Assembly: GCF_019793465.1 (NCBI RefSeq)
Contig: NZ_JAILYJ010000020.1
Coordinates: 43,877 to 107,876, forward strand
Reading direction: 5' to 3'
Source: Rhizobium croatiense
Lineage (GTDB): Bacteria > Pseudomonadota > Alphaproteobacteria > Rhizobiales > Rhizobiaceae
Length of the DNA stretch: 64,000 bases
Positions 42,872 through 51,337 of this stretch are shown one piece after another; position 1 is the first letter of the stretch; every line of letters begins with the position of its first letter. Under the pieces are notes generated by a model. That model worked only from the letters and a program-made list of their open reading frames with translations. It did no database searches and was not told the DNA's origin. Position numbers and translations under genes: made by a program.

Positions 42872-43284
42872 TCGTCAGCGAACCGAGCGCCGAGATCGCC
42901 GCCTGGCTCGGGGCCAGGATCGGCGTGGAATTCCACCCGCCCTATACCGCATTGGCCCATGTCGACCGCGGCCGGATCATCGCCGGCTTCGTCTTCAATG
43001 TCTGGACCGGCCACGATGTCGAGATCTCGCTCGCCGCCGACCGGCTGTCGCTGACGCTGCTGCGGGCGGTGTTCGACTATGTCACCCGCCAGCTCGGCTG
43101 CCGCCGCGTCACCTGCCGCACCCGCGCCGACAACAGCAACGCGCAGAGGCTGCTCGCCAAGCTCGGCGCTGAGCCGGAAGGCCGCCAGCGCGGCTATTTC
43201 GGCGATTGCGACGGCCTGCTTTACGGAATCATCAAAGAGGATTTTCCCTATGGTCTCCACGCCAAAGGCCCCGAAGGCGCCTGA
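42868..43284 (+). CDS. Phage-type GNAT acetyltransferase-like protein
   Basis: 138 residues. A GNAT-like core: IIAGFVFNVWTGHDVEISLAA, LLRAVFDYVTRQLGCRRVTCRTRADNSNAQRLLAKLGAEPEGRQRGYF. The NSNAQRLLAKLG part is the classic GNAT helix before the last strands. TTG at 42868 is the likely start, overlapping the previous stop, with GAGAGGGG upstream. Similar small acetyltransferases occur in many podovirus tail clusters; target unknown. Its end overlaps the next gene by 35 bases. Confidence 0.75.
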   Translation: MIVSEPSAEIAAWLGARIGVEFHPPYTALAHVDRGRIIAGFVFNVWTGHDVEISLAADRLSLTLLRAVFDYVTRQLGCRRVTCRTRADNSNAQRLLAKLGAEPEGRQRGYFGDCDGLLYGIIKEDFPYGLHAKGPEGA

Positions 43285-44254
43285 TCCGACCCAGACCGCA
43301 GCGGCGCAGACGGCCACCAACGTCGACACCGCCATCGCCAATGCGGGGCTTAGCCACACCAACCAATACACGCCGGATGGTTCGCTGGAATACAAGGTCA
43401 CCGGCTACCAGACGATGAAGGATCAGAACGGCAAGAGCTACCAGCTGCCGACCTATTCGGCCTATCAGACCTATTCGCCCGAGAACCAGGCGATCTACGA
43501 CCAGACGCAGCAGACGCAGCTCGGCCTTGCCAGGCTCGCCAACGACCAGACCGGCAAGATCTCCGGCATCCTCGGAACCAATGTCGATCTCAGCGCCGGC
43601 AATGTCGACAAATATGTCAACAATCACTGGCAGTCCGGCTTCAACAACCAGTGGGACCGCGACCAGGCGAGCCTCGAGCAGAGCTTGGCCGACAAGGGCA
43701 TCTCGATGGGCTCGGCGGCATACGACAACGCCATGCGCGATTTTTCCACCCGCAAGCAGGCCGCCTCCGACCAATATCTCGGCGACATGTATTCGAATGC
43801 GCAGAATTCGATCCTGACCGAGCGCAACCAACCGCTGAACGAGATTTCGGCGCTGATGTCGGGCTCGCAGGTGCACCAGCCGAACTACGTCAACACGCCG
43901 ACGACGCAGCTGCCGAATGTCGACCAAGCCGGGCTGATCAACGAAAACTTCAATCAGAAAATGGGCATCTACAACCAGCAGCTCGCACAATCCAACGCCG
44001 CCATGGGCGGCCTCTTCGGCCTCGGCGGAACACTCCTTGGCGGCTGGGCGAAATCCGACCGGCGGCTGAAGGAAGACATCAGATGCGTCGGCACGCTTGA
44101 CAATGGCCTGCCGGTCTACGCCTTCCGCTACAAAGAGGGCGGCTCGATGCAGCTCGGCCTGATGTCCGACGATGTGCGCAAGACGCATCCGGACGCGGTG
44201 TTCGAACATGCCGACGGCTTCGACCGCGTCGATTACCAAAGGGCGGTGGGCTGA
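43250..44254 (+). CDS. Phage protein with C-terminal S74 intramolecular chaperone domain
   Basis: 334 residues. The N-terminal two thirds is Gln/Asn/Ala-rich and helical (LANDQTGKISGILGTNVDLSAG, NQWDRDQASLEQSLADKGISMGSAAYDNAMRDFSTRKQAA), followed by a Gly-rich helix (GGLFGLGGTLLGGW). The last about 70 residues match the peptidase S74 chaperone: KSDRRLKEDIRCVGTLDNGLPVYAFRYK and the dyad-like SDRRLK. The domain trims itself after folding a trimer. In tail fibres it follows beta-helices; here it follows a helical protein. Could be an injection or tail-tip protein. Confidence 0.75.
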   Translation: MVSTPKAPKAPDPTQTAAAQTATNVDTAIANAGLSHTNQYTPDGSLEYKVTGYQTMKDQNGKSYQLPTYSAYQTYSPENQAIYDQTQQTQLGLARLANDQTGKISGILGTNVDLSAGNVDKYVNNHWQSGFNNQWDRDQASLEQSLADKGISMGSAAYDNAMRDFSTRKQAASDQYLGDMYSNAQNSILTERNQPLNEISALMSGSQVHQPNYVNTPTTQLPNVDQAGLINENFNQKMGIYNQQLAQSNAAMGGLFGLGGTLLGGWAKSDRRLKEDIRCVGTLDNGLPVYAFRYKEGGSMQLGLMSDDVRKTHPDAVFEHADGFDRVDYQRAVG

Positions 44255-44535
44255 TGGCATATATTTTCGGCGGCGACACCGGCAAGACGCAGAGCGTCAA
44301 CGACCAGCGCAAGCGGCTGGCTTACGCCATGCTGCAGCAGGGTATGGATATGAGTCCGGTGCAGTCGCCATGGCAGGGCGCGGCGCGGCTGGCGCAGGCC
44401 CTGATGGGTGGACTGGCGATGAGGCGAGCGGATCAGGAGCAGCAGGCGGGAACTCCTCAGGCTCGCACCGCGCCGACGTCTTCAACTCCGCCGGCGAAGT
44501 CTCCGGGCTTTCCTGCCGTTGTTGTTCGGCCGTAG
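44254..44535 (+). CDS. Short phage protein, possibly truncated
   Basis: 93 residues. MAYIFGGDTGKTQSVNDQRKRLAYAMLQQGMDMSPVQSPWQGAARLAQALMGGLAMRRAD reads like the N-terminal part of a longer virion protein; the rest is Thr/Pro-rich and ends abruptly. The start overlaps the stop of the previous gene (TGATGG). The 228 bases after the stop show no continuing frame with similar character. I suspect truncation but cannot prove it. Confidence 0.6.
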   Translation: MAYIFGGDTGKTQSVNDQRKRLAYAMLQQGMDMSPVQSPWQGAARLAQALMGGLAMRRADQEQQAGTPQARTAPTSSTPPAKSPGFPAVVVRP

Positions 44536-44763
44536 GAACAATGCTCCATGAACCAGGCGTAGCTAGCTACTAGCGCCCGCGGGAAGCATCCCGCTTACAG
44601 CCGGGGAAACTCCTTCTGAGAGGGCTCCGGACTGAGAAGGCATGCAGTAACCCCGCCGTTCCTGCGCAATCGGCTCGTCCTCGTGCCTCAGGCAGGCGTC
44701 CGCGAGCTGTTGTCCACAAGTCCTTATCCCAACCCGATTCCCACAAGTCTACAGGAGGCTTTG

Positions 44764-45414
44764 ATGCCAAATTATGATGGAACGCCCGTTGCCGCAGCGC
44801 CGAAGATGTCGCGCCTTGGCGCTGCCCCCCATGCGGGGCAGTCGGGTGATCTCTCGATCAACAATGTCGTGCGCTCTATCGGCCGCGGTGTGCTCGGGGT
44901 AGGTCCCTACCTCGATGAGATGAACGCGGCGACAAATGCGGCGATAGCTCCAGCCATCAATCCGTTACTGCCTGACAGCTGGAGACTGCCCGGCGACACC
45001 TATGAAGAGCGATATAATACCTCGCTTGCTATGCAGCGCGGCATGGATGAGGCGTTTGATGAGCAGCACCCCTATATCTCCGAAGGGCTGCAGGGCGTTG
45101 GAGAGGTGGCCTCTACCCTTGCCTTGCAAAGGAGTGCGCCAGGCATTGGCAAGGTCGTGCTTGGCAACGTTGGCAAGGGACTGCCGGCTCGTATTGCTGC
45201 AACCATTGCCTCAAATCTGGGAATGGGTGCTGTTGAAGGTTTCGGCGATGGGGAAGGTGGTTTAGGGAACCGAGCCGAGCAGGCCGTTCATGACGCTGTG
45301 GTGGAGGCTTTGACCGGGCTCGGTATGATGCCGGTGGAAGCAGGCGCCGAAGCTGGTCGTAAAGCTGGCGCCAAGGCTCTTGCGCGCGCGCTTCTTAAAG
45401 TACGCGGACGTTAG
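44764..45414 (+). CDS. Hypothetical phage protein, possibly ejected virion protein
   Basis: 216 residues, helical with Ala/Gly-rich stretches (LPARIAATIASNLGMGAVEGFGDGEGGLGNRAEQAVHDAVVEALTGLGMMP). It contains RSIGRGVLGVGPYLDEMNAATNAAIAP and EERYNTSLAMQRGMDEAFDEQHPYISEGLQGVGEVAST, which resemble parts of large phage polyproteins with similar amphipathic content. AGGAGG precedes the ATG at 44764. Short for an ejection protein, so possibly a remnant of one. Confidence 0.55.
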   Translation: MPNYDGTPVAAAPKMSRLGAAPHAGQSGDLSINNVVRSIGRGVLGVGPYLDEMNAATNAAIAPAINPLLPDSWRLPGDTYEERYNTSLAMQRGMDEAFDEQHPYISEGLQGVGEVASTLALQRSAPGIGKVVLGNVGKGLPARIAATIASNLGMGAVEGFGDGEGGLGNRAEQAVHDAVVEALTGLGMMPVEAGAEAGRKAGAKALARALLKVRGR

Positions 45415-45569
45415 GAACGCTGCGCTTTGGCCGTTGCGGTGTGGAGAAGGTCCTGCAACCATGTCGTGAGGGATGTCCGGCCCGATGAGCTCGCGGTGAC
45501 TCGGGACCTCTTGCCGCAGTACCGGAAAGGCGGCTTCTCGCTTCTGCCGGCAGGATCCGCTGAACGATA

Positions 45570-46055
45570 TCAGCCACCCTCAAAGGCGATCTGGATCGGT
45601 ATGGCGACCAGCAGCAATGTTGCGAGCGTGATCATCAAACCGAGCGCGCCGCCCAAGAGGCAGTTGATGACGCTGAAGACGATTCCCTCGCCGTTCGCTC
45701 GCGCCTGCTTCCATCCACGGATCGGCAGCAGGAATACCGCGAGCGGCGCCCTGACAAGGATGTGGGCGACATGTTTTAAAGCGCCCGGAACATCGTTTTG
45801 ACTCCGGCCGATCGAAAGTTCGGATGGCCGGAACATGCCAAGCGCATCCCATCGTCCGATCAAGAAACAGATCGGTCCTGCCGTCAAAACGCCGGCAAGA
45901 AAGATGGTCAACTCGGTCGGAAATTGACCAAGCACCCACTCGACGGGACCTTTCTTGAGCGGTGACCATGAGGCAAGCGCCACGACGGCGGCGAGTATTG
46001 CGGCGATCTTGATCGCTTTGTTCGAAGGCTTGTGCGGCTGATGATCGGTCTGCAT
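45570..46055 (-). CDS. Hypothetical membrane protein on the opposite strand (moron candidate)
   Basis: 161 residues with three or four hydrophobic helices: KIAAILAAVVALASW, LTIFLAGVLTAGPICFLIG, LKHVAHILVRAPLAVFLL, and CLLGGALGLMITLATLLLVAIPIQIAF. No family recognised. It is the only gene against the direction of the phage module and sits between structural genes, which is the typical place of a lysogenic-conversion cargo gene with its own promoter. The ATG at 46055 is followed by a short basic N-terminus. Confidence 0.6.
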   Translation of the reverse strand: MQTDHQPHKPSNKAIKIAAILAAVVALASWSPLKKGPVEWVLGQFPTELTIFLAGVLTAGPICFLIGRWDALGMFRPSELSIGRSQNDVPGALKHVAHILVRAPLAVFLLPIRGWKQARANGEGIVFSVINCLLGGALGLMITLATLLLVAIPIQIAFEGG

Positions 46056-46117
46056 GCCGCAACCGATACTATACGATTCAAGGCATCGCAATTCGTGGGG
46101 CCTTTTTGGAGAAAACA

Positions 46118-47476
46118 ATGCCCAGAAACCCATCAACCGGCGTCTATTCGAAACCCGCCGGAACGACACCATCCGTCGGCCAGGTCATCGATCCGGCCCC
46201 GTGGAACGCGCTGACCACCGACCTTGGCAACGAAATCACCAATTCGCTGCCGCGCGACGGTTCGGCGCCGATGGCCGCGCCGCTCAAGGCGGCAACCGGC
46301 ACGGTTTCGGCGCCGGGCGTCGGCTTCGCCTCGAACCCGCAGACCGGGATCTATCTCAAGGGCGGCGGACAGCTGGGTTTCACCCAGAACGGCATCGACA
46401 TCGTTTTCGATAAAGCGTCGGCCTATACGGCGAAGTCAGGCGATTACACCGCGCTCGCATCCGACGACAACGCCGTCCACCGCTTCACCGCGGCCGCCAC
46501 GCTCACCCTGACCACAGCGGCCACGCTCGGCGCAAACTGGCACTATTGCGTCATCGCCGATGGCGGCGATGTGACGATTGACCCGAACGGGTTGGAGACA
46601 ATCGACGGCGCGGCCACACTTGTCCTCAAGAACGGCTACAGCGTCGAAATCATCTGTTCCGGCGCCGCCTTCTTCACCAACAAGCTCTTCGCCAGGATCC
46701 AGAGCAAAGCGGATAGTTCGGCCGTCGGCGATTTCGTCGTCGGGCTCGTCCTTTCCAATAACGCCAGCAGCCCAAACACCCACGTCGATTTCGCCGCAGG
46801 CTCCGCCAGATCGGGTGCGAGCTTCGTTGCCAGCGTCGCCTCATTCACAAAGCGGGTGACGGGAACATTTGCGGCAGGAACAGGCGCGGGCGGCCTCGAT
46901 GCCGGTGCCGTCGCAGCAAATGCGACATACTTCGCCTATGCTTTGCGCAAGGACGCCGACCTGTCTTTCGATGTAGTGCTCTCGAGCTCGGCGACGATCG
47001 GCGGCATCACCACAACGCTGCTCAGCGGCTATACCGTCGTCAAATGCATCGGCGTGGTGCTGACGGATGGAAGTTCGCTAATCCGGCAGTTCGTGATGTA
47101 TCCGAGGGACGAATATACCTTCGTGACGCCGGTCAAGGATGCTGTCGGTGCCGCTATCTCTACAACCTCGACGCTTCTGGCGCTGACCGTGCCAAATGGG
47201 ATGAAAGTCAAAGCGAAGCTGCGTTTCGAGTTTACATCGTCGGCAACGACTAACGCAGCTCTGCTATCCGACCCTGCACAAGGTGCGCTTGTTGCCGGCG
47301 CCGGCAGCGATGGCGCCAACGTCGGCACTATCCAGGTAGCGAGCGGTTTCGCAGTGGGATCGCAGGAGATATGGACAAATACAAGTCGGCAAATTCGCAT
47401 GGCATTGGGCGGCTCTACCGGCAGCATCTGGATCTGGAACGATGGCTTCCATTTCCCTTGCGGAAGGATCTCTTGA
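46118..47476 (+). CDS. Phage tail fibre-like protein
   Basis: 452 residues. The start PRNPSTGVYSKPAGTTPSVGQVIDPAPWNAL and GVGFASNPQTGIYLKGGGQLGFTQNGIDI are common at the head-binding end of tail fibres. The middle is Thr/Ala/Gly-rich and beta-like (AATLTLTTAATLGANWHYCVIADGGDV). C-terminal half: repeats of short strands, ending IWIWNDGFHFP. TTGGAGAAAA precedes the ATG. A decayed copy of its residues around TLTTAATLGANWH lies at 48709-48780. The C-terminus probably decides host binding. Confidence 0.65.
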   Translation: MPRNPSTGVYSKPAGTTPSVGQVIDPAPWNALTTDLGNEITNSLPRDGSAPMAAPLKAATGTVSAPGVGFASNPQTGIYLKGGGQLGFTQNGIDIVFDKASAYTAKSGDYTALASDDNAVHRFTAAATLTLTTAATLGANWHYCVIADGGDVTIDPNGLETIDGAATLVLKNGYSVEIICSGAAFFTNKLFARIQSKADSSAVGDFVVGLVLSNNASSPNTHVDFAAGSARSGASFVASVASFTKRVTGTFAAGTGAGGLDAGAVAANATYFAYALRKDADLSFDVVLSSSATIGGITTTLLSGYTVVKCIGVVLTDGSSLIRQFVMYPRDEYTFVTPVKDAVGAAISTTSTLLALTVPNGMKVKAKLRFEFTSSATTNAALLSDPAQGALVAGAGSDGANVGTIQVASGFAVGSQEIWTNTSRQIRMALGGSTGSIWIWNDGFHFPCGRIS

Positions 47477-47526
47477 ATAAGCTCCACACCTGTGTTTGAC
47501 ATGCTGCCATCACGCCGGGAGTAGAA

Positions 47527-48087
47527 ATGGCACAGGTCGATAAGGCATCATATCGCAATCGAGGCGGCGTAATCCAGCGGCTCGTCACTGTTTATAAGCG
47601 CTTCCGCTACTTCACCGCAGCCGGCGAAAATCTCGTGGTGAAGCGCAGCGCTGAGTTCCGCCTGGTCGGTCATGCCGTCCTTGAGGTCGGCGATAACGTC
47701 ACCATCCAAGATCAGTCGTTCTTTCAACTTACAATGCCAGAGCCCAAAGTCTTCATCGGCAACAACACCGTAATCGGCCGGCGCAACATCATCACAGCGA
47801 AGAACCGGATATCAATCGGCAACGATGTCTTGATCGGCTCCGATGTCCAGATCATCGATCACGGTCACGGCATGAGGCGCGATACGCCGATCAGGCTTCA
47901 GAAGGCTGAGATCGGTGCAGTTGAGATCGGTAACGATGTCTGGATAGGCGCCGGAGCGAAGATCCTGATGAACGTCAAAATCGGCAATGGCGCCGTGATT
48001 GGAGCGAACGCCGTTGTGATAAGCGACATCCCGGAATATGCAATCGCTGTCGGTTCGCCGGCAAGGGTTGTCAAATATCGCGAATAG
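47527..48087 (+). CDS. Hexapeptide-repeat acyltransferase (LbetaH)
   Basis: 186 residues with left-handed beta-helix repeats: IGNNTVIGRRNIITAKNRISIGNDVLIGSDVQIIDHGH, IGNDVWIGAGAKILMNVKIGNGAVIGANAVVISDIPEYAIAVGSPARVV, the standard ending of sugar O-acetyltransferases. His in DHGHG is the likely catalytic base. Within a prophage it may modify host surface polysaccharide, and so change phage receptor or symbiotic surface; inferred. Less GC-rich codon use than the structural genes, consistent with later gain. Confidence 0.82.
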   Translation: MAQVDKASYRNRGGVIQRLVTVYKRFRYFTAAGENLVVKRSAEFRLVGHAVLEVGDNVTIQDQSFFQLTMPEPKVFIGNNTVIGRRNIITAKNRISIGNDVLIGSDVQIIDHGHGMRRDTPIRLQKAEIGAVEIGNDVWIGAGAKILMNVKIGNGAVIGANAVVISDIPEYAIAVGSPARVVKYRE

Positions 48088-48366
48088 CCGTCAGACACGG
48101 CTCGTCCAATCGCGCTGACATTCCATCATGTGACGCAGCTAGAACGCGACTGCGAAGATTATCGCTAAAAGCGCGGGTCATATTACCTCCGACGAAATCG
48201 CCAACGGAGGCAATGGGATCAGAAGTCGCGTAAAAACGGAATCTTCAAGCCGTTCCGCGTTCAACGCACGCCCTCTAGTGTCCTTTTTCGTTGGACAGGA
48301 CACCCCAACTCGCGCCGCGTCTCCCATGCGTGAGCCGCACCCCCCAGACACCCCGGAGCCGACCTC

Positions 48367-48621
48367 ATGCTCGTCCATAACTGGCGCGCGGTGCTGAGGC
48401 GCGCCTGGAGCGTCCGCCTTATGGCGTTGGCGCTGCTTTTCATTGTCCTTGAGCCCGTCACCAATTTCGTCGCCGCCGCCTGGGTGCCCCGCAACCATTA
48501 CATCCAGCTCGCCATGTCGGTGGCGTCGGGCCTATTCGCCGCGGCGGCGATCGTCGCCCGTATCGTCTTTCAACAGCAAATCTCAGGAGAACTGAATGGC
48601 AAACCGCCTGCAGAAGGGTGA
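48367..48621 (+). CDS. Holin-like small membrane protein, copy 1
   Basis: 84 residues: a short basic start (MLVHNWRAVLRRAWSVR), two hydrophobic helices (LMALALLFIVLEPVTNFVAAAW and YIQLAMSVASGLFAAAAIVARIVF) and a polar tail. Two-helix proteins directly before an endolysin are usually holins or pinholins; this is inferred. It overlaps the start of a truncated endolysin. The same gene recurs at 50282 with clear but imperfect identity. Confidence 0.68.
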   Translation: MLVHNWRAVLRRAWSVRLMALALLFIVLEPVTNFVAAAWVPRNHYIQLAMSVASGLFAAAAIVARIVFQQQISGELNGKPPAEG

Positions 48622-48709
48622 TGCCGCCGCGGCCATGGCTGTGGCGCTCGTCGGATCGTTGGAGGGGTTGCGCCAGAACGCCTATCCCGATCCGGCGACG
48701 CGATCGTGA
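48596..48709 (+). pseudogene. Endolysin gene, truncated copy
   Basis: 37 codons, MANRLQKGDAAAAMAVALVG...LRQNAYPDPAT, matching the N-terminus of the endolysin at 50511, including the SAR-type helix and the catalytic Glu and Asp of the active-site start. After DPAT the similarity ends, and a stop follows two codons later. No lysozyme activity expected. Sequence after the break matches the tail fibre gene. Confidence 0.85.
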
Positions 48710-48780
48710 CCTTGACCGCAACCGCGACACTCGGCACGAACTGGCACTAGGCCGCTATTGCAGATGGCGGCGATGTAGAA
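48709..48780 (+). pseudogene. Fossil fragment of a tail fibre gene
   Basis: Reads TLTATATLGTNWH, stop, AAIADGGDV, against TLTLTTAATLGANWHYCVIADGGDV in the tail fibre at 46118-47476. It is directly joined to the truncated endolysin copy. Confidence 0.78.
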
Positions 48781-49141
48781 AGTAGTCAAATACCCCGTTG
48801 AAATTGCATGACCCCCACAGAAGCGGAAACGGTGACGTCAGCCATGGAAGCGGGGTGCTTGCTCGCTGGCGATCTATAATGCCGCATCCTGTCTGGAGTC
48901 GAATGGTCCTCATTGGGCTGCGGGGCACGCTTACGAGCTGCCTGTCTCCAACGCGCAGACGAACTCTTGGCGTCGGAAGCCTAATCGTACCGCCCGGTCG
49001 TCGTGAAATCCGCTCAACGAATTGATACACCAATACCGGCACTCGGATCGCAGTTATCAAGCAGCAGTTTATGCTTTATGCGAGCATCGTCCATGCTGTA
49101 TACCCCTGCGGAAAGTAATCGTAAGCGGGGGAAATTCAGGG
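48710..49141. other. Junction region without an intact gene
   Basis: 432 bases: first the tail fibre fossil, then about 350 bases with no gene recognised. GGGGG a few bases before 49142 is the ribosome site of the methyltransferase. Confidence 0.6.
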
Positions 49142-50014
49142 ATGGCTGGGGTAATTTCGGTGGCTAAGAGTATCACGCCCCAATTCGTGAAGCGGATAAT
49201 CTCAAAGAGATTAGGCCCAAGTCCTTCGAATTTGACACCGTGGAACGATGAGGGTCTTGCAGCCGACGCAGCGGTATTTTCCAGGTCCCAGCGCGCCGCC
49301 GAAAACATTGATGGTATGTTGTCGACATTCTCAATGGCGGCCATGGATAGCTTGCTTTCGCTCCAGAAGGCGAAAGGCGCAGTTGTCGAGTTCGGAACGT
49401 ACAAGGGTCGGTCGGCCGCAATCCTTGCAAACCGGGTCGCACCGGATGAAAAATTCATTCTGGTCGATATCGCCGATTATCTTGATCTGCAGGCTATTCG
49501 CGCGATCAATCCTGGCGTCGATTTCGTCCAATGCGCGTCCAGGGAGTTTCGGCGCAAATACCCGGATTTCCGCAGCATAAGGAAGAAAAGCCGTCTGGTT
49601 CACGTCGATACGAGCCATTCGTATCGGGATACCTATAGCGAAATGAGGCTGTGTGACGAGCTTCTGTCGCCAGAAGGAATCGCGGTGTTCGATGACTTCA
49701 CCAACCTCAATTATTCGCAGATAATACCGGCGATCTATAAGTATATTTACACAAACAGAACAGACCTGTGCGTTTTCATGGTCACCGATGAGAAGTGCTA
49801 TCTGTGCAGGAAATCACATCTGAACATCTACCTCTCCTTCGTATTGCAGGGGATTATCAGATCCATGGCCGTGCGGGGCATCAATGACGCGATGATTGCC
49901 AGATCTGGTTGGCATAGAGAATACAGGGCAATCTATCTGCGCACCAAGTCTGACGGTGAAACAGGTGATCGCTATGGCGAGGAAATATATGGAAACTTTT
50001 ATGCTGGTCCGTAG
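49142..50014 (+). CDS. Class I methyltransferase-like protein inside the prophage
   Basis: 290 residues. A SAM-methyltransferase-type core is visible: GAVVEFGTYKGRSAAILAN (motif I like), KFILVDIADYLDLQ, RLVHVDTSHSYRDTYSEMRLCDELLSPEGIAVFDDF. The HVDxxHSY element with DDF is typical of the TylF/cephalosporin hydroxylase-like or Methyltransf_24 group, often acting on sugars in polysaccharide loci. AT-richer than neighbours, so recently acquired. It lies between the two copies of the holin-endolysin segment, as if inserted between them. Cargo or surface modification is inferred. Confidence 0.75.
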   Translation: MAGVISVAKSITPQFVKRIISKRLGPSPSNLTPWNDEGLAADAAVFSRSQRAAENIDGMLSTFSMAAMDSLLSLQKAKGAVVEFGTYKGRSAAILANRVAPDEKFILVDIADYLDLQAIRAINPGVDFVQCASREFRRKYPDFRSIRKKSRLVHVDTSHSYRDTYSEMRLCDELLSPEGIAVFDDFTNLNYSQIIPAIYKYIYTNRTDLCVFMVTDEKCYLCRKSHLNIYLSFVLQGIIRSMAVRGINDAMIARSGWHREYRAIYLRTKSDGETGDRYGEEIYGNFYAGP

Positions 50015-50281
50015 ACGGCAACATCGAAAGGACCGGCTCGCAACAGACGCCGCCTCTAGAGGGGCAGCTGTCTTGCTATATCTAAGACTGGCGATTGCCG
50101 GGCGGCTTCAAGCGGTGCCTAGGCGACCTCAGCCTCGTCAATGCAAGAGCGGTATTTGACGGCATTTCCCGTCCTCTAGGTTGAGGCGGAACATTACCCC
50201 GCAACATTGAAATTTCGGCTCGCCCCCGTCTCCACCCAGGAGGCGGGTGCTTCGCTATGTCCACACACCCCGGAGCCTCCC

Positions 50282-50536
50282 ATGCTCGTCCACAACTGGC
50301 GCGCGGTGCTGAGGCGCGCCTGGAGCGTCCGCCTTATGGCGCTGGCGCTGCTCCTCATCATAGTCGAGCCCATCTACAGCTTCGTCGCCGCCACCTGGGT
50401 GCCCCGCAACATCTACATCCAGCTCGCCATGTCGGCGATCACCGGCCTCTTCGCCGTTGCGGCGATCGTCGCGCGCATCGTCTTTCAACAGCAAATCTCA
50501 GGAGAACTGAATGGCAAACCGCCTTCAGAGGGGTAG
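50282..50536 (+). CDS. Holin-like small membrane protein, copy 2
   Basis: 84 residues. Same layout as copy 1 at 48367 (basic start, two hydrophobic helices LMALALLLIIVEPIYSFVAATW and YIQLAMSAITGLFAVAAIVARIVF). The two copies share most codons, and the differences are clustered in the first helix. This copy precedes an intact endolysin and overlaps its start by 26 bases, so it is probably the working one. Confidence 0.7.
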   Translation: MLVHNWRAVLRRAWSVRLMALALLLIIVEPIYSFVAATWVPRNIYIQLAMSAITGLFAVAAIVARIVFQQQISGELNGKPPSEG

Positions 50537-50975
50537 CGCTGCGGCCGCCATGGCCGTGGCGCTCGTCGGCAGTTTCGAGGGGCTGCGGCAGAATGCCTAT
50601 CCCGATCCAGCCACAAAAGGGCCGCCCTGGACCATCTGTTATGGCAGCACCAATGGGGTCAAGCCTGGGGATCGCAGGACGGTGGAGCAGTGCAAGGCGC
50701 TGCTGGCGCTGGAGCTTCAGACCTATGCGCGTGGCATCGAAAGCTGTGTGCGCGTGCCCTTGCCGGATGCGCGTTTCGTGGCGCTGACCTCGTTTGCCTA
50801 CAATGTCGGCGTCAAGGCGGCCTGCGGGTCGAGCGCGATCCGGCTGATCAATCAGGGCAGGACGGCCGAGGGCTGCGAGGCGCTGTTGAAGTGGAACCGC
50901 GCCGCCGGCATCACCTTTCCTGGCCTGACGCGCCGCCGGCAGAAGGAACGCGCCTTCTGCCTGGAGAGCAACTGA
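50511..50975 (+). CDS. SAR-type endolysin (GH24 lysozyme)
   Basis: 154 residues. Lysozyme of the T4/P21-like GH24 family: catalytic Glu in SFEGLRQNAYPD, Asp nine residues later and Thr in PWTICYG (the E-D-T triad), then NVGVKAACGSSAIRLIN and FPGLTRRRQKERAFCLES. The N-terminal AAAAMAVALVG stretch is weakly hydrophobic and rich in Ala/Gly, as in signal-arrest-release endolysins that start membrane-anchored. The gene overlaps the holin end and the Rz-like start, so the lysis genes are translated as a unit. Confidence 0.85.
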   Translation: MANRLQRGSAAAAMAVALVGSFEGLRQNAYPDPATKGPPWTICYGSTNGVKPGDRRTVEQCKALLALELQTYARGIESCVRVPLPDARFVALTSFAYNVGVKAACGSSAIRLINQGRTAEGCEALLKWNRAAGITFPGLTRRRQKERAFCLESN

Positions 50976-51337
50976 TGTTCTCCCTCCTCGATACGCTGAA
51001 GATGGGCGCCGGCATCGCCGCCGGGCTGCTTTTCTATCACCTCTATGCCGTTGCGATCGGCTATCCCTCCGCAGAGCGCCAGGCGCGCGCCGGTTATGTG
51101 GTGCTGGCCGAGAAGGCTGCGGCCGACGCCAAGGCGGCCGAGATGGAGCGCCAGCGCGATGCGGCGGCCCACGCCGGCGAAGAGCATCGCAAGCGGCTGG
51201 AGGCGGCCAAGGCCGCCGAGCAGGCCGCCAGGGACACATTGGAAAACGAGATCCGATCCTATGAACTCGAGCTTTCGCAAAAGAACCGCGCTTGCGCTGT
51301 CACTGCTGCTGATCGTCAGTGGCTGCTCCGCCACTGA
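50975..51337 (+). CDS. Rz-like inner-membrane spanin
   Basis: 120 residues. An N-terminal membrane helix (MGAGIAAGLLFYHLYAVAIG) followed by a long Ala/Glu/Lys coiled coil (EKAAADAKAAEMERQRDAAAHAGEEHRKRLEAAKAAEQAARD) and a polar end. This is the usual i-spanin layout that, with a lipoprotein partner, fuses inner and outer membranes at lysis. Start overlaps the endolysin stop by one base. A lipoprotein gene is nested in another frame in its 3' part. Confidence 0.8.
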   Translation: MFSLLDTLKMGAGIAAGLLFYHLYAVAIGYPSAERQARAGYVVLAEKAAADAKAAEMERQRDAAAHAGEEHRKRLEAAKAAEQAARDTLENEIRSYELELSQKNRACAVTAADRQWLLRH

